From contig JAUKTV010000022.1 in assembly GCA_030549205.1 (NCBI GenBank), positions 124,001 through 188,000 of the forward strand: a DNA stretch of 64,000 nucleotides, in the 5' to 3' direction. This stretch comes from Apiosordaria backusii. Taxonomy: Eukaryota > Ascomycota > Sordariomycetes > Sordariales > Lasiosphaeriaceae. Shown here one piece after another: positions 35,341 to 47,623 of this stretch (the stretch's first letter is position 1; the number at the start of each line of letters is the position of its first letter). The notes below the pieces were generated by a model. That model had not been told where the DNA came from, did no database searches, and saw only the letters and a list, made by a program, of their open reading frames with translations. The translations under genes and the position numbers were made by a program.

Positions 35341-36628
35341 TCACAACCTAGCCTTCTTCCCCCCATCCCTCACCTCCTGCGCACTCCTCAAAAGCGCATA
35401 CAGCGTCCCCATCCTCCCCAACTCCACCCCCCTCCTCCTCGCCAACCTAACCGGATTCCCCAAAATAACCTCCAGCTCCATCCTCCTCCCCCCCTCCCAA
35501 TCCAACAGCATCGACGGCTTGCTCCCCACATTCCTCTCCGTGCTCCTCAATATCTTCTCCGGCCCCGCCAGCTCCGGCGGGAACCCCCTCCCCAAGATCT
35601 TCGGCGCGGCATCCCAAATCTCCTTCATCACCCCATGCAAGTGACGGCGCAGCTCCGGATCGCGCACCATCTCCGCGTTGCCTAGCCCCCCCGAGAGAAC
35701 AGAGGAGGGGTTAAACGCCGCGTTGATGGTTAGCTTGTGCCACCTGATCAACTGGAGGTCGATTTCCGACGAGACTGTAATATCGGGGATTTGACCCAGG
35801 CGAGTCCACCAGTCGCCGAGGGCGTCGCTGCAAGCCGTGCCGGCTGTGAGGAGGGCTTCGTTGAAAGAGTCATCGTCTGGTGTTATTGTGGCTGCGGCTG
35901 GAGAGGAAGGGGAAGAGGAGGAGGAAGGGACAAGCGCGCCGGTTGTGCCGTCGCCTGTGTCCCTGTCGCTGGAGGAGTTGGCGCTGTCGGAGTAAGGACC
36001 GAGATGGAGGCGGGTCCAGCGGTTTTGACGGATGACTCCGGGGGAGGTTTGCTCGGCGGATATGACTGTCACACCTGATACAATGGGGTTAGTCGGGAAG
36101 CGGAGCCTGTACGGCTCCTCGACTCCGACGCCGTTTTGGATGAGGACTATGCAGGAGTCTGGCGACACCAGCGGGGCGATGAGGGCCGAGTCATCTGACA
36201 CGTCTGGGAGGGCTTTGGTTGTGACGATGATGTAGTCCCATTGCTTTACCGCCTTGGAGGCAGCGTCCGGGGAGGGGTAGACTGCCGAGGGCCGGAAGGT
36301 GTAGTTGCCAAATGTGTGGGTTTGGAGCTTCACACCGGACTCTTCCAAGGCGCGGTAGTTGGAGCGGGCGATGAGGGAGACGTGGATGTTGTGGTCAGGC
36401 TTGTAATCACATCAGTCGATATCCAGCCAAGTAATAACCACAATGAAGACTCACATGATGCAACCTAGAAGCATAGAAACAACCCACCGCACCAGCCCCG
36501 ACAAAAACAATATTCACCGGCCTATAGTCCGCGAACCATCAGCCCAACCAACCCTCACCCCAGACCTTTCACGGCACTCACCTAACAGGATCACTACCCG
36601 CCTTCGGAGCACGATATAATCCCCCCAT
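35341..36628 (-). CDS. Ketopantoate reductase (ApbA/PanE) family protein
   Basis: Three exons (36582-36628, 36455-36521, 35341-36399) join to 390 aa. The chosen ATG is the first in the chain and gives MGGLYRAPKAGS. The NAD(P)-binding Rossmann motif is split over exons 1-2: NIVFVGAGAVGCFYASRL with GxGxxG at 24-29. IIVTTKALPDV and VLIQNGVGVE are typical second and third ApbA blocks. The C-terminal domain shows RWHKLTINAAFNPSSVL with the conserved catalytic Lys at about 260 and the following Asn residues. The family reduces 2-dehydropantoate to pantoate in coenzyme A synthesis, but fungal genomes carry several paralogs of unproven substrate, so the exact reaction is not certain. A Ser/Asp-rich insertion of about 40 residues (about 175-215) is an unusual loop between the two domains. 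Probably cytosolic; no targeting signal is seen. Confidence 0.87.
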
Positions 36629-39600
36629 TCTCACTTTCCGTCTCAATCACCCTTTAACCCGACCAAAACGAAACAACTTCGGATACAACTACTGTCGTGC
36701 AACCAAGTCCGCCTTATCTCACTTTCCACTATTTCCCTCCCTTCCCTATGCCTTCCCGAACTTGTTTCCTGTCTCTCTCCTGACCCTACCTTGTTCCTGT
36801 CGTATAACACAAGCGGGAATCCCGGGTCGTTGTTCTGTCTGCCGTTCTGCCGTGTATAACCTTTTCTCTCTGCCTGTTCTTGCCGTTCTGTCGTGTCAAC
36901 AGACCCTTATTTTCCGGTGGAGAATCTGCAAATGGCAAGTCTTCCCGAAATTGCGGTTTTTATGGTGTTTTTGGAATCTTGTTTTGTTGCGGTGTTTATA
37001 CCTCGCCTCGTGATATGCTGAGGCCTGGACTCGGATGTTGTTTGTAACTCTGTGTGAGCTGTGCTATGTCGTGGTGGTTGACCGCCTTACTGGCCTTTAT
37101 TTTTCATAGCCAGAGTGTTCCCAAATTTGTTTGTATGGTGGTCTGTTGCCTTCAGTTGCCTTATGTGACTGTATCTCAATCCCGAGTTCCGCTTGTATAA
37201 CCCTGCCAATCCTGACACTGATTACTGAGTCTGTTATTGTTGCTCTTGGCCGCGAACCAACACCACACACACTGACAACATCAAGCTTTCGTGTTCACCA
37301 CCACCCTTGGCCCTGTCTGTTGTTCGTAATGTGATTTGTGACTGAACCTTTCTCTCTCCCACGCTCGTCCGGAGGTAAGGCCTTGCTCCTTCGTAGACCG
37401 ACTCTCGATTTTCCCTTCCAATAGGCAAAGGTTTCTCGTTTCTCGACGTGGGTAGGTTGTATAATAAGCAGCCCAATCCAATTCCACCGCTCGGTCAAGG
37501 CCAAACAACGATGTAATCGGTCGCCGATTGTAGTTTAGACCCCTTTTCCTTCCTGACAATTGATTTGCTGTTTCGCAAATCCCCCCCAAGCAAAAGAGGA
37601 AAAAAAAGCAATAAGATGCAAAGCGAAAAAAAGATGGCTGATTGATCACGTCACGCAAAGTGTCCAAACTCCGCGCAATGCATGAGATGGGATGAAGGTG
37701 TGTGAACTGTTGTCTGTGGGAGTGGGAGAGGTGTGTGTGAACAGAGAGAGAGTGTGGGTGGTGGTTGGCGTGATGGGCGTTAATGGGAGGGTGGTGTGGA
37801 GAACCGCGGTTCATCGCCAAGAACGGGTGAGGGTGAGTGGGGACTTCGGAGAAGTGAGGGGAAAGGATCACTGCGGGGAAGAAACACACGACATGACAGA
37901 CAGATACAGGCATGTCAGCATCAACAAATGCGAACACCAAACAGCCTACGGAACCGGTGCCGAACGCGGCCAATATGTAAGTCAGTGTCGATGGGCGGCG
38001 GGTTCCGTAACTTTCCATTCTTTTTCACTGTGGTAATGTCAGATTCCCCTTAGATGCCCGCCTTGGCGTTGTCTGGGGCATCAGATGGTATCTCGTACCC
38101 ACGGAATTTTATGAGCCTTGATGATGGATGTTGGTACATTCAGTATTAAACATGCGATAACAACTCCTATGAAAAGCGCAATCGCATCAAGTGACCATCT
38201 CCGGTCTTATGCATCATGAGATATATCTCATCCCCTCCCCCATCACCGGGAATAACATCTTCAACATTTAATGGAGATTTGTCCCCTCACTCTCGCCGCC
38301 TCGGGCTGAAGGACCCCGAATATATCCAGACCAGTAGCAAACCACCTAGATGTGTGACAATGCTGGTCAAGTTGTTGATGGGAAAAGCAAAAAGCAGCAT
38401 GCCACTTCCACACCTCTTCCATCCCAAAGTACTGTTGTACTGAGTACTTGTATGCAGAAAATACAAGACCTTTCCAGTTGGACCCCATCCTCCGGTACAG
38501 GGTGACAGGACGAAGCAACACCACCAAAACCATCCCTTCCCCTCTCACTCCCATTGCATCGGGTCCAGATGTCAGTCGTGACAGCTCACCGGCTTACTAA
38601 CTTGCCTCTGACTGGCAAATCGAAAGTCGGACTCGTCCCATGTGCATTCCGCTCGCACACATGACGCCAGCTCTCTAGTTGACCCTCCTTCTCTCCCCGA
38701 CGGTTTGTGCCCATGTATGCAACCATACACAACCTCCCTCCCACACACGCTGCATCTGTACAACGTTAAGAAGCGTCGCGTATCGGTCCCAGATGGCTGT
38801 CACAACTCGCGGGGTCTTTCTTGTGCGACATGTAAACCGACAGGATCGTTGCTTATCTTGACCGTGTTGCGCTACTGCTACGGTTACTGCTACCCAACCT
38901 ACCTGACCAGACGTTACGAATCCCGCCTTCGCTCCCATCTGAAAAAACAAAACTACCCAACCTGCCAACCAGAACTGTTGCGTTCCCGATCGTTGACATC
39001 GACCGTCTGCAGAGTGATACATGCGCGCCACTTCCGCCTGCTTTTTGGTTAAGCTTTTGTGATAGCAACGACTTTCCCCTTCTGTTGATCTTTCCCGATA
39101 TCATGCCCAGCCCAGACATCCACGGTCATATCCGACCCAAACATGCCATCCTCCCCGGATAGCTATCGCAGAGAACCGCCCGCTCCTCTCCGATGCGGTC
39201 AGAGCTTCGACGTCGCATGCCCAACAGCAAGCCCTTCATGACCCCTGTTGAGGGACTCGGAATTCTCCCCACACTGATCGGTCGAGGTGTGGGACAGCGC
39301 CAGGGCAGCTGGATAACCTCCTCGTCATACCCTGCAGCCTCCTGCAAAGAACTAACGAGGTGTGGGGGATGCAACCTTTCTCCAACTTCCTTTCTCGTAC
39401 CCATCATCCATGCCTGGCGACGCACAAGGCAATGGACGACAAAAGCATGTAACCTCTACTGATTCCCGAATATCCTTAAAGAGCAAAACGTCTTCTCAAC
39501 GCGGGCGCCCAGCAACGGGTCAAATAGTTTATCTATGCCCATGGCATCCAGCCGAGTCAATGGGGGAGTGACTGCGGTGTAGGAAGACGCAAAAAAGCGA

Positions 39601-42600
39601 GATCCCGCCAGGGCAAATGTGTAGAAAAGAACACGTCGAGAGTAGAGCTCCTCGAACAAAACAGAGAGAAAACTTCCACTTACGTCTTGAGCTGCGTCTT
39701 GTATGCACAAAGTCGACACCATCATGAAACATGGAAATGTCCAAAGGCTCAGCAGCCACGTACCTCGAGGTACCCAAGAGAAGAGGCTACTTTCCCCATG
39801 TCACCAGGGTTCTAGCCAAGTCGGCTTCTTGCAGCATCTCCTGAACTTAGCTCCTGCCAATGTAGGACCAATGCTTGGAGGAGCTGGCTGACCTCAACTG
39901 CATGAAGGAGGCGAGTTCATCGCCGGTCGCCCAACGACGCTGTCCCTATCATTTCTCACACAGCAGACGGCGAGGCCGGGCCTCAAGTGTGTGACCCCCA
40001 TCCCAACCTGCGACCCGGCGCAGCCAAGGATGACTGTCTGGATGCCGAGAAAGGAGAGGCAGCGCGGCTCTCCCATGACATGACGATGCTGCCAGGCATG
40101 GGGGTATGTCACACTCTGCACGAACGTGGGAGGCTCAGGGCGTGGGGGTGGAAAAGAAAGTGTGTGTAAAATGAGGATGAGGGGTCAGTGATGAAAATCC
40201 AGCTCCCGATACTCGCTTGAGCTGCAGCGCTGTCGACCAATATCTTTCTCTCACTGATATACCTACCAATCACCGACAATGATAATCGGATTAGCCTGTG
40301 TCTCGCCCACACTGGCAAGGTTGGAGAGCTCCAGGTTCAAATGCCTGGCACCAACGCTGCCCAGGACAGCTCCCCCTCTGCAATGCACTGCTCAGTGAAT
40401 GACGTTGAACGTGTTGAGAAGCCATCACCGCTGTAGAAAAGCAAATCTCGCACACCGAGGAATGCGCCAGGCGTTGCGATAGCCGAGGGCCGGGCAGCCG
40501 CGATCGTCCACACAAGACTAGGCCAAGTCCAGCATGAGGTGGTTCGATGGTTTCCACTGCCGCAAAAATTCCAGAGTCGTAAACGTGCAAGGGGCTTTCT
40601 GAGGGGGTGCTTGCAATCCGGGCGGAGATGCATCTTCATGATGGGCTGTCGCGAGGGAAATTGGTCATCTGAAAGGGCTTGGCCGCGCAAGAATTGCTCT
40701 TTGGCAGGTGTGAGATCCGAGAAATTCCCGGAAACTCCCAACCCCAAAGGAAGCTGTGGGGATATGCTTCTAGAACCTTTACCGAAGCCGGCTGTTTGGT
40801 TGCACAGGCAGATCGCCTCTGAGGTCTTCAACAAGGGCACATGAGACAGACTGGGGGGGTATCAGCCCACCCAAACCGTCGTCAGTAACCTCGAACTGAG
40901 CGCCACCACCTGCGAAGGTGTTCGTGTGGTGGATGCAGCACAGAGGTTCCGCCCGCCCGATAGGAATGCCGCATGGTGAACACCTGAGAGAAACAGTAGT
41001 CACGGCTCGGCGGTGCACACCATCGACATCGATCAAATGTCGTTGGTTTGAATCTGTGTTGCCGAATGCCAGAAGTGACATATCAGGAACTCGAGGACTA
41101 ATGCATCCTCGTGATTTTAACCGCGCGGCCGGGCCAGGTGCTGCGAGTGAATGACGAACCCGGCAAATGAAGCCAGCCAAATGGCGGCGCTGAGTGATGG
41201 ATGGTAGGACAAAGTCAAAACTACCTGCCGGGTCTTGGGCCCGCTGCGTTGGGTCGCAAAGGGAACCGAATATTTCCGCTGCCCGGATATTGATATGGCT
41301 GCCATTTGTTGCCGGGCATTGTTGAGAAAGCAAGAGCTGACGGTGAGTCTGGTGTAACACCGACCGTCGGGTCAAGTGCAGCAGCCAGAAGCCATATTAG
41401 CTCCTATTTCGGCTGCTCAGTGCTGGCGGTCTGACACCGCAACTCCCACTGAAACCGTTGGTTGGTGGAAAGGTGAAGACAGAGAAACAGGGCCCGACGC
41501 TTTTGTTGTCTCAAAGCCATGCCTGTGGTGTCTCTGAAGAGGAACGTGGGGGTGTCTGCGTAGAAGAGGAAGAGGAGGGGTGAAAAGACTTGGTTGCCGA
41601 TCTTAGGGCCGTCTATCCTCTAACGGACAGGAAATAGAGACCGTCATGATATTGTATGTATGTCGAGTGTGATGACAGGATGCAGATGACCGTCTTTGGG
41701 CGGGCTAATGAAGCAAGGCAGGTCGGGTAAGGGAAAGAGTGAAGTCGCAAGCATGTGGCAAGGCCGGTTGGGCCAAAGAGAGTGGTCGAGGTGGTGGTCA
41801 TGGATGGCTGCAAAACTGTGCAGGAAATTGTGATGGCATCAAATCAAAGGCGGCCGGAAAATTCTTTTTGAACTGTTTCTGCTGGAGGAATCGATGGGAC
41901 TGTGTGAATTGCAAAAATTGGTGTGGGTGGCCTAAAAAAAATTCTGCTGCAGCTGCCCTGTGCACGCTGCCTTGTGTCAATGGCGGGACCGCTAGGGCCG
42001 ATTCGAGGACCGGGGGTTTTTCCAGCAGAGGGTGTCCACTATCTTCAACAGTGGGCTGCATGGCCCGCATCGCCGACCAAAGTTAGGCCTTGCACATGCC
42101 GCGATGCCATGACTGACGAGACCCTCTCCCTTCTTAGGTCACGACCACACAAGAAGCCGCTTGTGCTCTCGTCTGTCCGAGGTCCCAAGCACTTGGCGGT
42201 CTCATATTCCAGCGACGATCCCGATAACTGTAGACCATTGCGGCCGAAAGCTGGCGGACGAAGTCGAGAGGCCATGACACGTTGTATATTGTCAGAAGCT
42301 CCTCTCCTCGGGCTCATTTCATCAGGGATATGTTTCTGACGAGAACGATCGACGCGGCTCGGCGGATAGAGGCTGGCAATACCTATGGGTATCAAGCCTG
42401 CATTCTGCCTCTACACTAATACTCCGTAATCGTCCATCATTCAGCGTGCCGGCGGGAACGGAGAGCTCAAGCGCCCTCGCTAGCGGGTCTGCACTTGCCA
42501 AGATGGTCTGAGAAGGCTCGCCAGGGCAGACGTTCCGCGGGGAATCACCTCGCACGAACGGCCCCCGTGAGGCTGTACGCACCACAGACTGGAAGAATAG

Positions 42601-44599
42601 GCTTATGTCGGCTGGCTGGCGCGGGATGTTGAGCGCCCAAATTGGGTGCGGCCGTGGGACAACGAACAACGCAGCAGACATGTCCCAACACAACCGACTT
42701 CGGTGCTGGCTGGTCCAACATTCATTCATAAAGTCTCAGCAACTCAGGCTCTCCAGCCGTACACCCTCCCAGGAGGAAGCAGAAGACAAATGCCCGTAAA
42801 GCGGCCGACCAGCCAACCTGTTGTGGCCTCTTGCGCAGAAAGATATTGCAGATTACCTGTTGTTGTTGTTGAGTTCGGCTGTCAGCGGTGTAAGTGGAAG
42901 CACCGGCTATGCGATGTACGTAGATATCTACTGCGTATAGAGCAGCACGTGTGTGTCGTCCCCAACAAGAACCTGCCTAGAGAACTGCATGCAGATGGAA
43001 AATGGTGGCCATGGAAATACGGAAGTGACAGCTCAGACAGCGTCTTCCATGCAGGTCCTATAAGCCACCGCAGCAAGAAACATCATGATGGTAGTCGTCG
43101 TGTTCATGCAGGCCTCGGGGTGAGCGTCTCTCTATCTCGTAGGTACGCAGTAAGCCACAGGGTCTTTGAAGTGAGGTGAGGTGTGAGTGGATGCCCGTTT
43201 CTTGCTCGGTGTGGTGGAGTGTGGTTATTCGTTAGCCCTGTAACCTCAGTCAAAGATTCAAAGGGCTCCTCCCAGGATGGTTCGGAGAGAAGCGCGTCAT
43301 GGCCAACACCGCATCGGACGCTAGTGATGGAAAAAGCGAACCCCTCCACGGCCGTCTTGGGGGGAAACAGGGCACCCCAGCAGTGGTTGGGAGTGAAGGT
43401 GATCGAGCGAGCAGCCGAAAGGATCAAGCTGCTGCTTCGAGCATCATACATTTGCGGCGGGCTAGTTCGAAATTGATCGGGCCTGCTTTTGTTTTCCCTT
43501 TGGTTGGGGCTTTTACCCATATCCTCGAGAAGCGCCGGCGTGGGGAATGCGACACCCCACTCTGCTGGAGCTGACGTCGCAGAGCTTCCCGTGGATGCCA
43601 CTGCGATGCCATTTGTGCTCTTCAAAAGATGCGCGCCGAGCTTTTATGTTGAAGAGAAGAAGCCGTGATTTGCGGGAGGAACTCGGTCGTTCACAGTCGA
43701 TCCGCCCCCAGGTCGCGGGTCTACGACCAAATCGAGATAGCCACCCCCTGTGGAAGAGCAGTCGCATTGTCGCAGAAAGAGAGGAACGAGTGGGCTCTCT
43801 CGACGGCAGTCTGACCGTGAACCCTCCGGGACTGCACCTTCGGGCGCTGTTCGGCGCAAAAGAGGTCGTGTGCAAACCCCAGAAAACCAGAGTACCGCCG
43901 GGGGAGGCCGATGGGGCCGATGGGGCCGATGTCAGGAACTTGCAGACAGACCTACCTCCAGCTCGATTCCGTGGCTGACAGACACCTCAGTCTGAGAGAA
44001 TAGAAGAGGGGGTCTGTACTTACTGGGTACAGTAAGGAGGCTGGGGCTCATGGGGGTCCAGCCGAGACCCAAGACTCTTGTGCTCTGTTCTGACCTGTGA
44101 CGTGCAATCGAGGTTGAGCCGTGGCATAGATGCAAGTACCTCATCAAGGTATCGAATACGGCCCCTCTCCAGGCTGAACGAACTTCCCAGAGTAGAACAG
44201 CGCCAAACCAGGCATATGAAGATGGAAGGTTACGAGAACTTCCTTACTTGATGAATAACACGGCGCAAGCTCAACAGGCCCAGTGAGGAAGGTACACTGA
44301 GAATAAAGAAGGAAGCATTATTCCTTACTGCGTGCCCGTATTGCTAACTTCTATTAGGACACCCAGAAACAGTTCTATCGCGCCGCCCACGCCCACGCTC
44401 ACAGGCCCTGCCCCTCCGCAACCACCCGCACTTTGCAACCCTCACGTTGCTGGGGTCCCTGCTCCCCATCTTTCTCGACACATCCAACTAATTCCCATCA
44501 GGGCATCCCGCGGACCCGTCTTTCGCCTACCAGAGATGCGTCCAAGTCTCATGTTGACCCATGCCTTGTCCTCCCAAGTACCTCTTAATGTAAGGTATG

Positions 44600-44615
44600 T
44601 ACGAAGTACTTCGTA
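44600..44615. repeat. 16-bp perfect palindrome
   Basis: TACGAAGTACTTCGTA, extended by AAGGTA on the left and CCTT on the right to a near-palindrome of about 30 bp. It lies 1.3 kb upstream of the copper-fist gene; no role is known. Confidence 0.7.
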
Positions 44616-45057
44616 CCTTGGGCTCCCGGTTCTGTCAATCGTCACCTTCTGGGCACGCTGGGTTCAGGGCAGGAAACAAGTCTGGCATTCGTCCCCTCCA
44701 TCCACCCATCCTAGCGCCTTAGCTTCGCGAACATCCGGCGAGGGGAGTGGTGAGTCCCACATGGAGTGTGGAATCCCACACACAGACACAGCTTACCCTG
44801 AATCTTTGCCTTGGGTATTCCAACAACCCACGCCAGCCGCCGAAGGCACATTAAAGGAGCCCGCCCCCTCGATGTGCTGCTCCGCGTCTTGCTCTCAGAC
44901 GCCTTTGGTTTCGTATTGCCTCTGCACTGGCTCACAGCTGTCCAACTTCTAGCTCCCAGCTTCCTGTTTCTGCCGTCGGTAGACCGTCTATTGTTGCGCC
45001 CCATCTGCCCTCGACGCCCATCTGTCCACCTTACTCAGACCGCCGGCATTACGTTTG

Positions 45058-45081
45058 TCCTGGTCCTGGTCCTGGTCCTGG
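45058..45081 (+). repeat. CTGGTC hexamer repeat
   Basis: Four tandem CTGGTC-type units, presumably a microsatellite in the leader/promoter of the copper-fist gene. Confidence 0.75.
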
Positions 45082-45940
45082 ACACCGGATACCGAGCTGC
45101 TGTTTCTGTGCTGCTGTTGCTGCACGTCATGCTGAAGCCCGCAGCTAGCCCATAGCTAAGCTAGCTGACATCAAACTCCGCCTCCAACTCTCTCACCTTT
45201 TTTTTATTTACCTTGGGACGCCGACGGTGCCCAAAGCTGTCAGGCATTTGACGTTTCGATCCAGCCTCTGACTGTGGTTTTTTGGTTCTGGGTTTTCGGT
45301 GCGAGGTTCCAAAGGTACCTTATTCCGACAGAGTCATCCCGTCCCGGTCTGCCCTGAAGACCCCACCTCTGCCCTGCAGCCCAATTTTGAGCCACCACCA
45401 ACTTTGCCAACCAGCGAGCTCCCAGCAACACATATCGACTTACACGGCCTCAAGCTTCCAGTGGCGGCTCCAGCTGTTCTCTCAACAAGCTGGCTCCACC
45501 CAGCCCACATAATTTATTTCATTTCCTGGTCTCTGGGATCCTCGACCCCTCGACCGACTCGGCTGCCCAAAATCGACTCGGAGTCTTCGGCATCTCTCTC
45601 AGATGTTTTTGAACCCAGCATGCCCCGTGCGATGAGTCTATAACTGAAGCAGGTGCTTTTTGCGACCCCTTTTTTACCTACTCGTCCAGCACAGCCCAAC
45701 CAACAGCCGACCTCGCTACTCGCTTGCACCAGCCCGCCTTCCCAAGCGCACCGCAGCAACAGCTTCCGCACAGCTCCCAGATTGGCCATATCGCTCCGGA
45801 TCACGGACCGTCAAAAGCTGACTGACGACCACACCCAACTGACCGACCGACCTGTCTTATACCTGACTCTGCAGCAAGCAGTCTGTCAGTCCCCGAACCC
45901 CCGGCTGAGTTTCGCAGTATAACAACTCGACAACTTCACC

Positions 45941-47623
45941 ATGATCATCGACGGCGAGAAGTGGGCTTGTGAGGCCTGTGTGCGGGGCCATCGGGTCAGC
46001 AACTGCCAACACCATGGTGAGTAAATTCGGCCTTGTTCTTTTTTAACATCGACACTCTTGTCTTCGCCTGCATGCATATGCATAACTACGTATTGTACTG
46101 CTTGGCTGAGCCCGGTTGCTGCCGAGGGTCGCCGGAACATCTCGCAGCAACGGAAGCAATGGCAGCCCCTGAATGGCGGTTGCCCCTCACCTACTCCAAC
46201 TTTTCCAGACACCCCCCCGTCGACGTCGTCCCTCATCTCCAACTTTTTTTTTTTTTCGTCGTGGGGCAGGCAGTGCTAACAGCGAGTTGTGCGATCACAG
46301 AGCGCCCACTTCAGCACATCAACAAGAAGGGAAGGCCGGTGTCGCAATGCCAGCATTGCCGGGCCATGCGCAAGTCCCGCGCATCCCATGTCAAGTGCGA
46401 CTGCGGCGAGAAGACACACAAGTGTATTCACCTGAGACCGGTGGTTGAGGGTCACAAGGGTGAGCATTGTCACGTCTGACTGATCCAGGCCTTTGCTCCC
46501 TCTGACTCGTATCATCTTTCTTACAGAGAGCTGCTGCTGTAACCATGGCGGCCGCTGCACCTGTTGCCACAAGAAGGAGCCCCCCACGCTCGACACAGTT
46601 CCCGAGTCGGATTCGGACAGCGCTGCTGCTTCGCAGACCAAGAGCTCCAAGCTGAGCTCACGCACTCGACGCCGCGCCAACACCACCAACTCGGACGGCA
46701 TGCTCGCCTTCGACGTCAATGGCCACCACAAGCCGACGTACAAGCACAGCAAGGCCTCGCAAAAATCAGGCCCGTACCAGCTCAGCCGGGTCAACTCGAT
46801 GCACAGCACGGGAAGCTTGGGAGACCGCTCCATGGACGGCTTTCTCGGAGACGTCGAAGGCCGTGGCACCACGTCCGCAACCGGAAGCATCAGCGGTGAC
46901 AGCATGCCGCAATCGCAGCACAGCAGATCGGAGGCTGCTTCACCCTTGATGACAGGCTCGTCATCTTTCGCGCACCTGAACGGCCAGTTGCCACCTCTTG
47001 ACCTTTCGCAGATCAAATTCCCGGCATATGTCCCCAACCACGCCGACTTCTTTGGCAATATGTCCGATCACGAGCAGCCTATTTTCAGCGCCGGCCTGAG
47101 TGCGGTCTCCGTCGATTGGAACAACTACGAGGGCTTGGAATTTGCTCGGGAAAACAACCACGACTTTGCCCCATCTAGCTACAGCCAACCACAGAGCTAC
47201 GGCGGATTCGATTTCGGTGGGTCGGAGCAGCTCACCATGACGACGACTACGTCCAACTCTGGCGAGGTTTCGGAAGTAGAGGATTTCCTGACAAACCCGT
47301 TGGATGACTTTGACACGTTCCGGAGCACCTTCCCCGCGGGGGGATTCCTCGGACACACCCACAACATGATGGGCAGCGCGGATCTCGGCAGTCTCGAGTT
47401 TGACGAACTAGGCTTCATGAAGAAGACTAGCGCCAAGTTTATGAACGCCACCTCTTCCATGGCCGGAGATGACCCGACTCTTCTGGCCGGCGCCGCGTCG
47501 GGCTTCGGCGGCTTCGCGTTGGAGGATGATGCTTTTTGGATGAACGAATATCACGGACTTCCAAACATGACGGACTCCCCCACCGAAAGCAACCTGGGCC
47601 CCTTCTGGGGGGAGGCCCAATGA
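45941..47623 (+). CDS. Copper-fist transcription factor
   Basis: Three exons (45941-46016, 46301-46459, 46527-47623) give 443 aa. Intron 1 is 284 nt and has a CTAAC branch site. The N-terminus MIIDGEKWACEACVRGHRVS, with NCQHH next, is the copper-fist: Cys10-x2-Cys13, RGHR, then Cys-x-His. It is followed by INKKGRPVSQCQHC, where the KGRP block contacts the minor groove in Ace1/Mac1-type factors. A second Cys cluster, KCDCGEKTHKC, and a third, CCCNHGGRCTCCHKKE (about residues 80-95), could bind Cu(I). The C-terminal 330 residues are Ser/Asp-rich with hydrophobic and acidic patches (DFLTNPLDDFDTF), fitting an activation region. The role is probably copper-dependent control of copper detoxification or uptake genes. 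The first exon encodes 25 residues and is easily missed; a gene model beginning in exon 3 would lose the DNA-binding domain. Confidence 0.92.

Larger units (their letters stand above)
36629..45940. other. 9.3-kb stretch without supported genes
   Basis: Base composition is ordinary, with no RIP signature. Open frames up to 245 codons occur (37281-38018 minus, 40779-41375 minus, 43104-43625 minus, 44332-44952 plus). None has a family motif or an intron chain, and several begin at non-ATG codons. Small local features include a 16-bp palindrome at 44600-44615, a 9-bp triplication GGGCCGATG near 43910-43935 and a CTGGTC hexamer run near 45058-45081. The last 1-1.5 kb probably holds the leader and promoter of the copper-fist gene. 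Noncoding RNAs or a lineage-specific gene could be hidden here. Confidence 0.5.

Noticed and set aside
37281..38018. 245-codon minus-strand frame
   Set aside because: No family motif; His/Pro-rich and Phe-rich tracts mirror CA/T-rich DNA, and no exon chain supports it.
40325..40350. B-box-like GGTTCAAATG
   Set aside because: The T-arm does not pair (G opposite G at the stem closing position) and no A box lies upstream.
40337..41375. Two consecutive minus-strand frames (198 and 167 codons)
   Set aside because: Arg/Ser/Pro/Cys-rich content typical of antisense shadow frames; no recognisable domain or convincing splice between them.
43104..43625. 173-codon minus-strand frame
   Set aside because: It begins at a non-ATG codon and has no recognisable domain.
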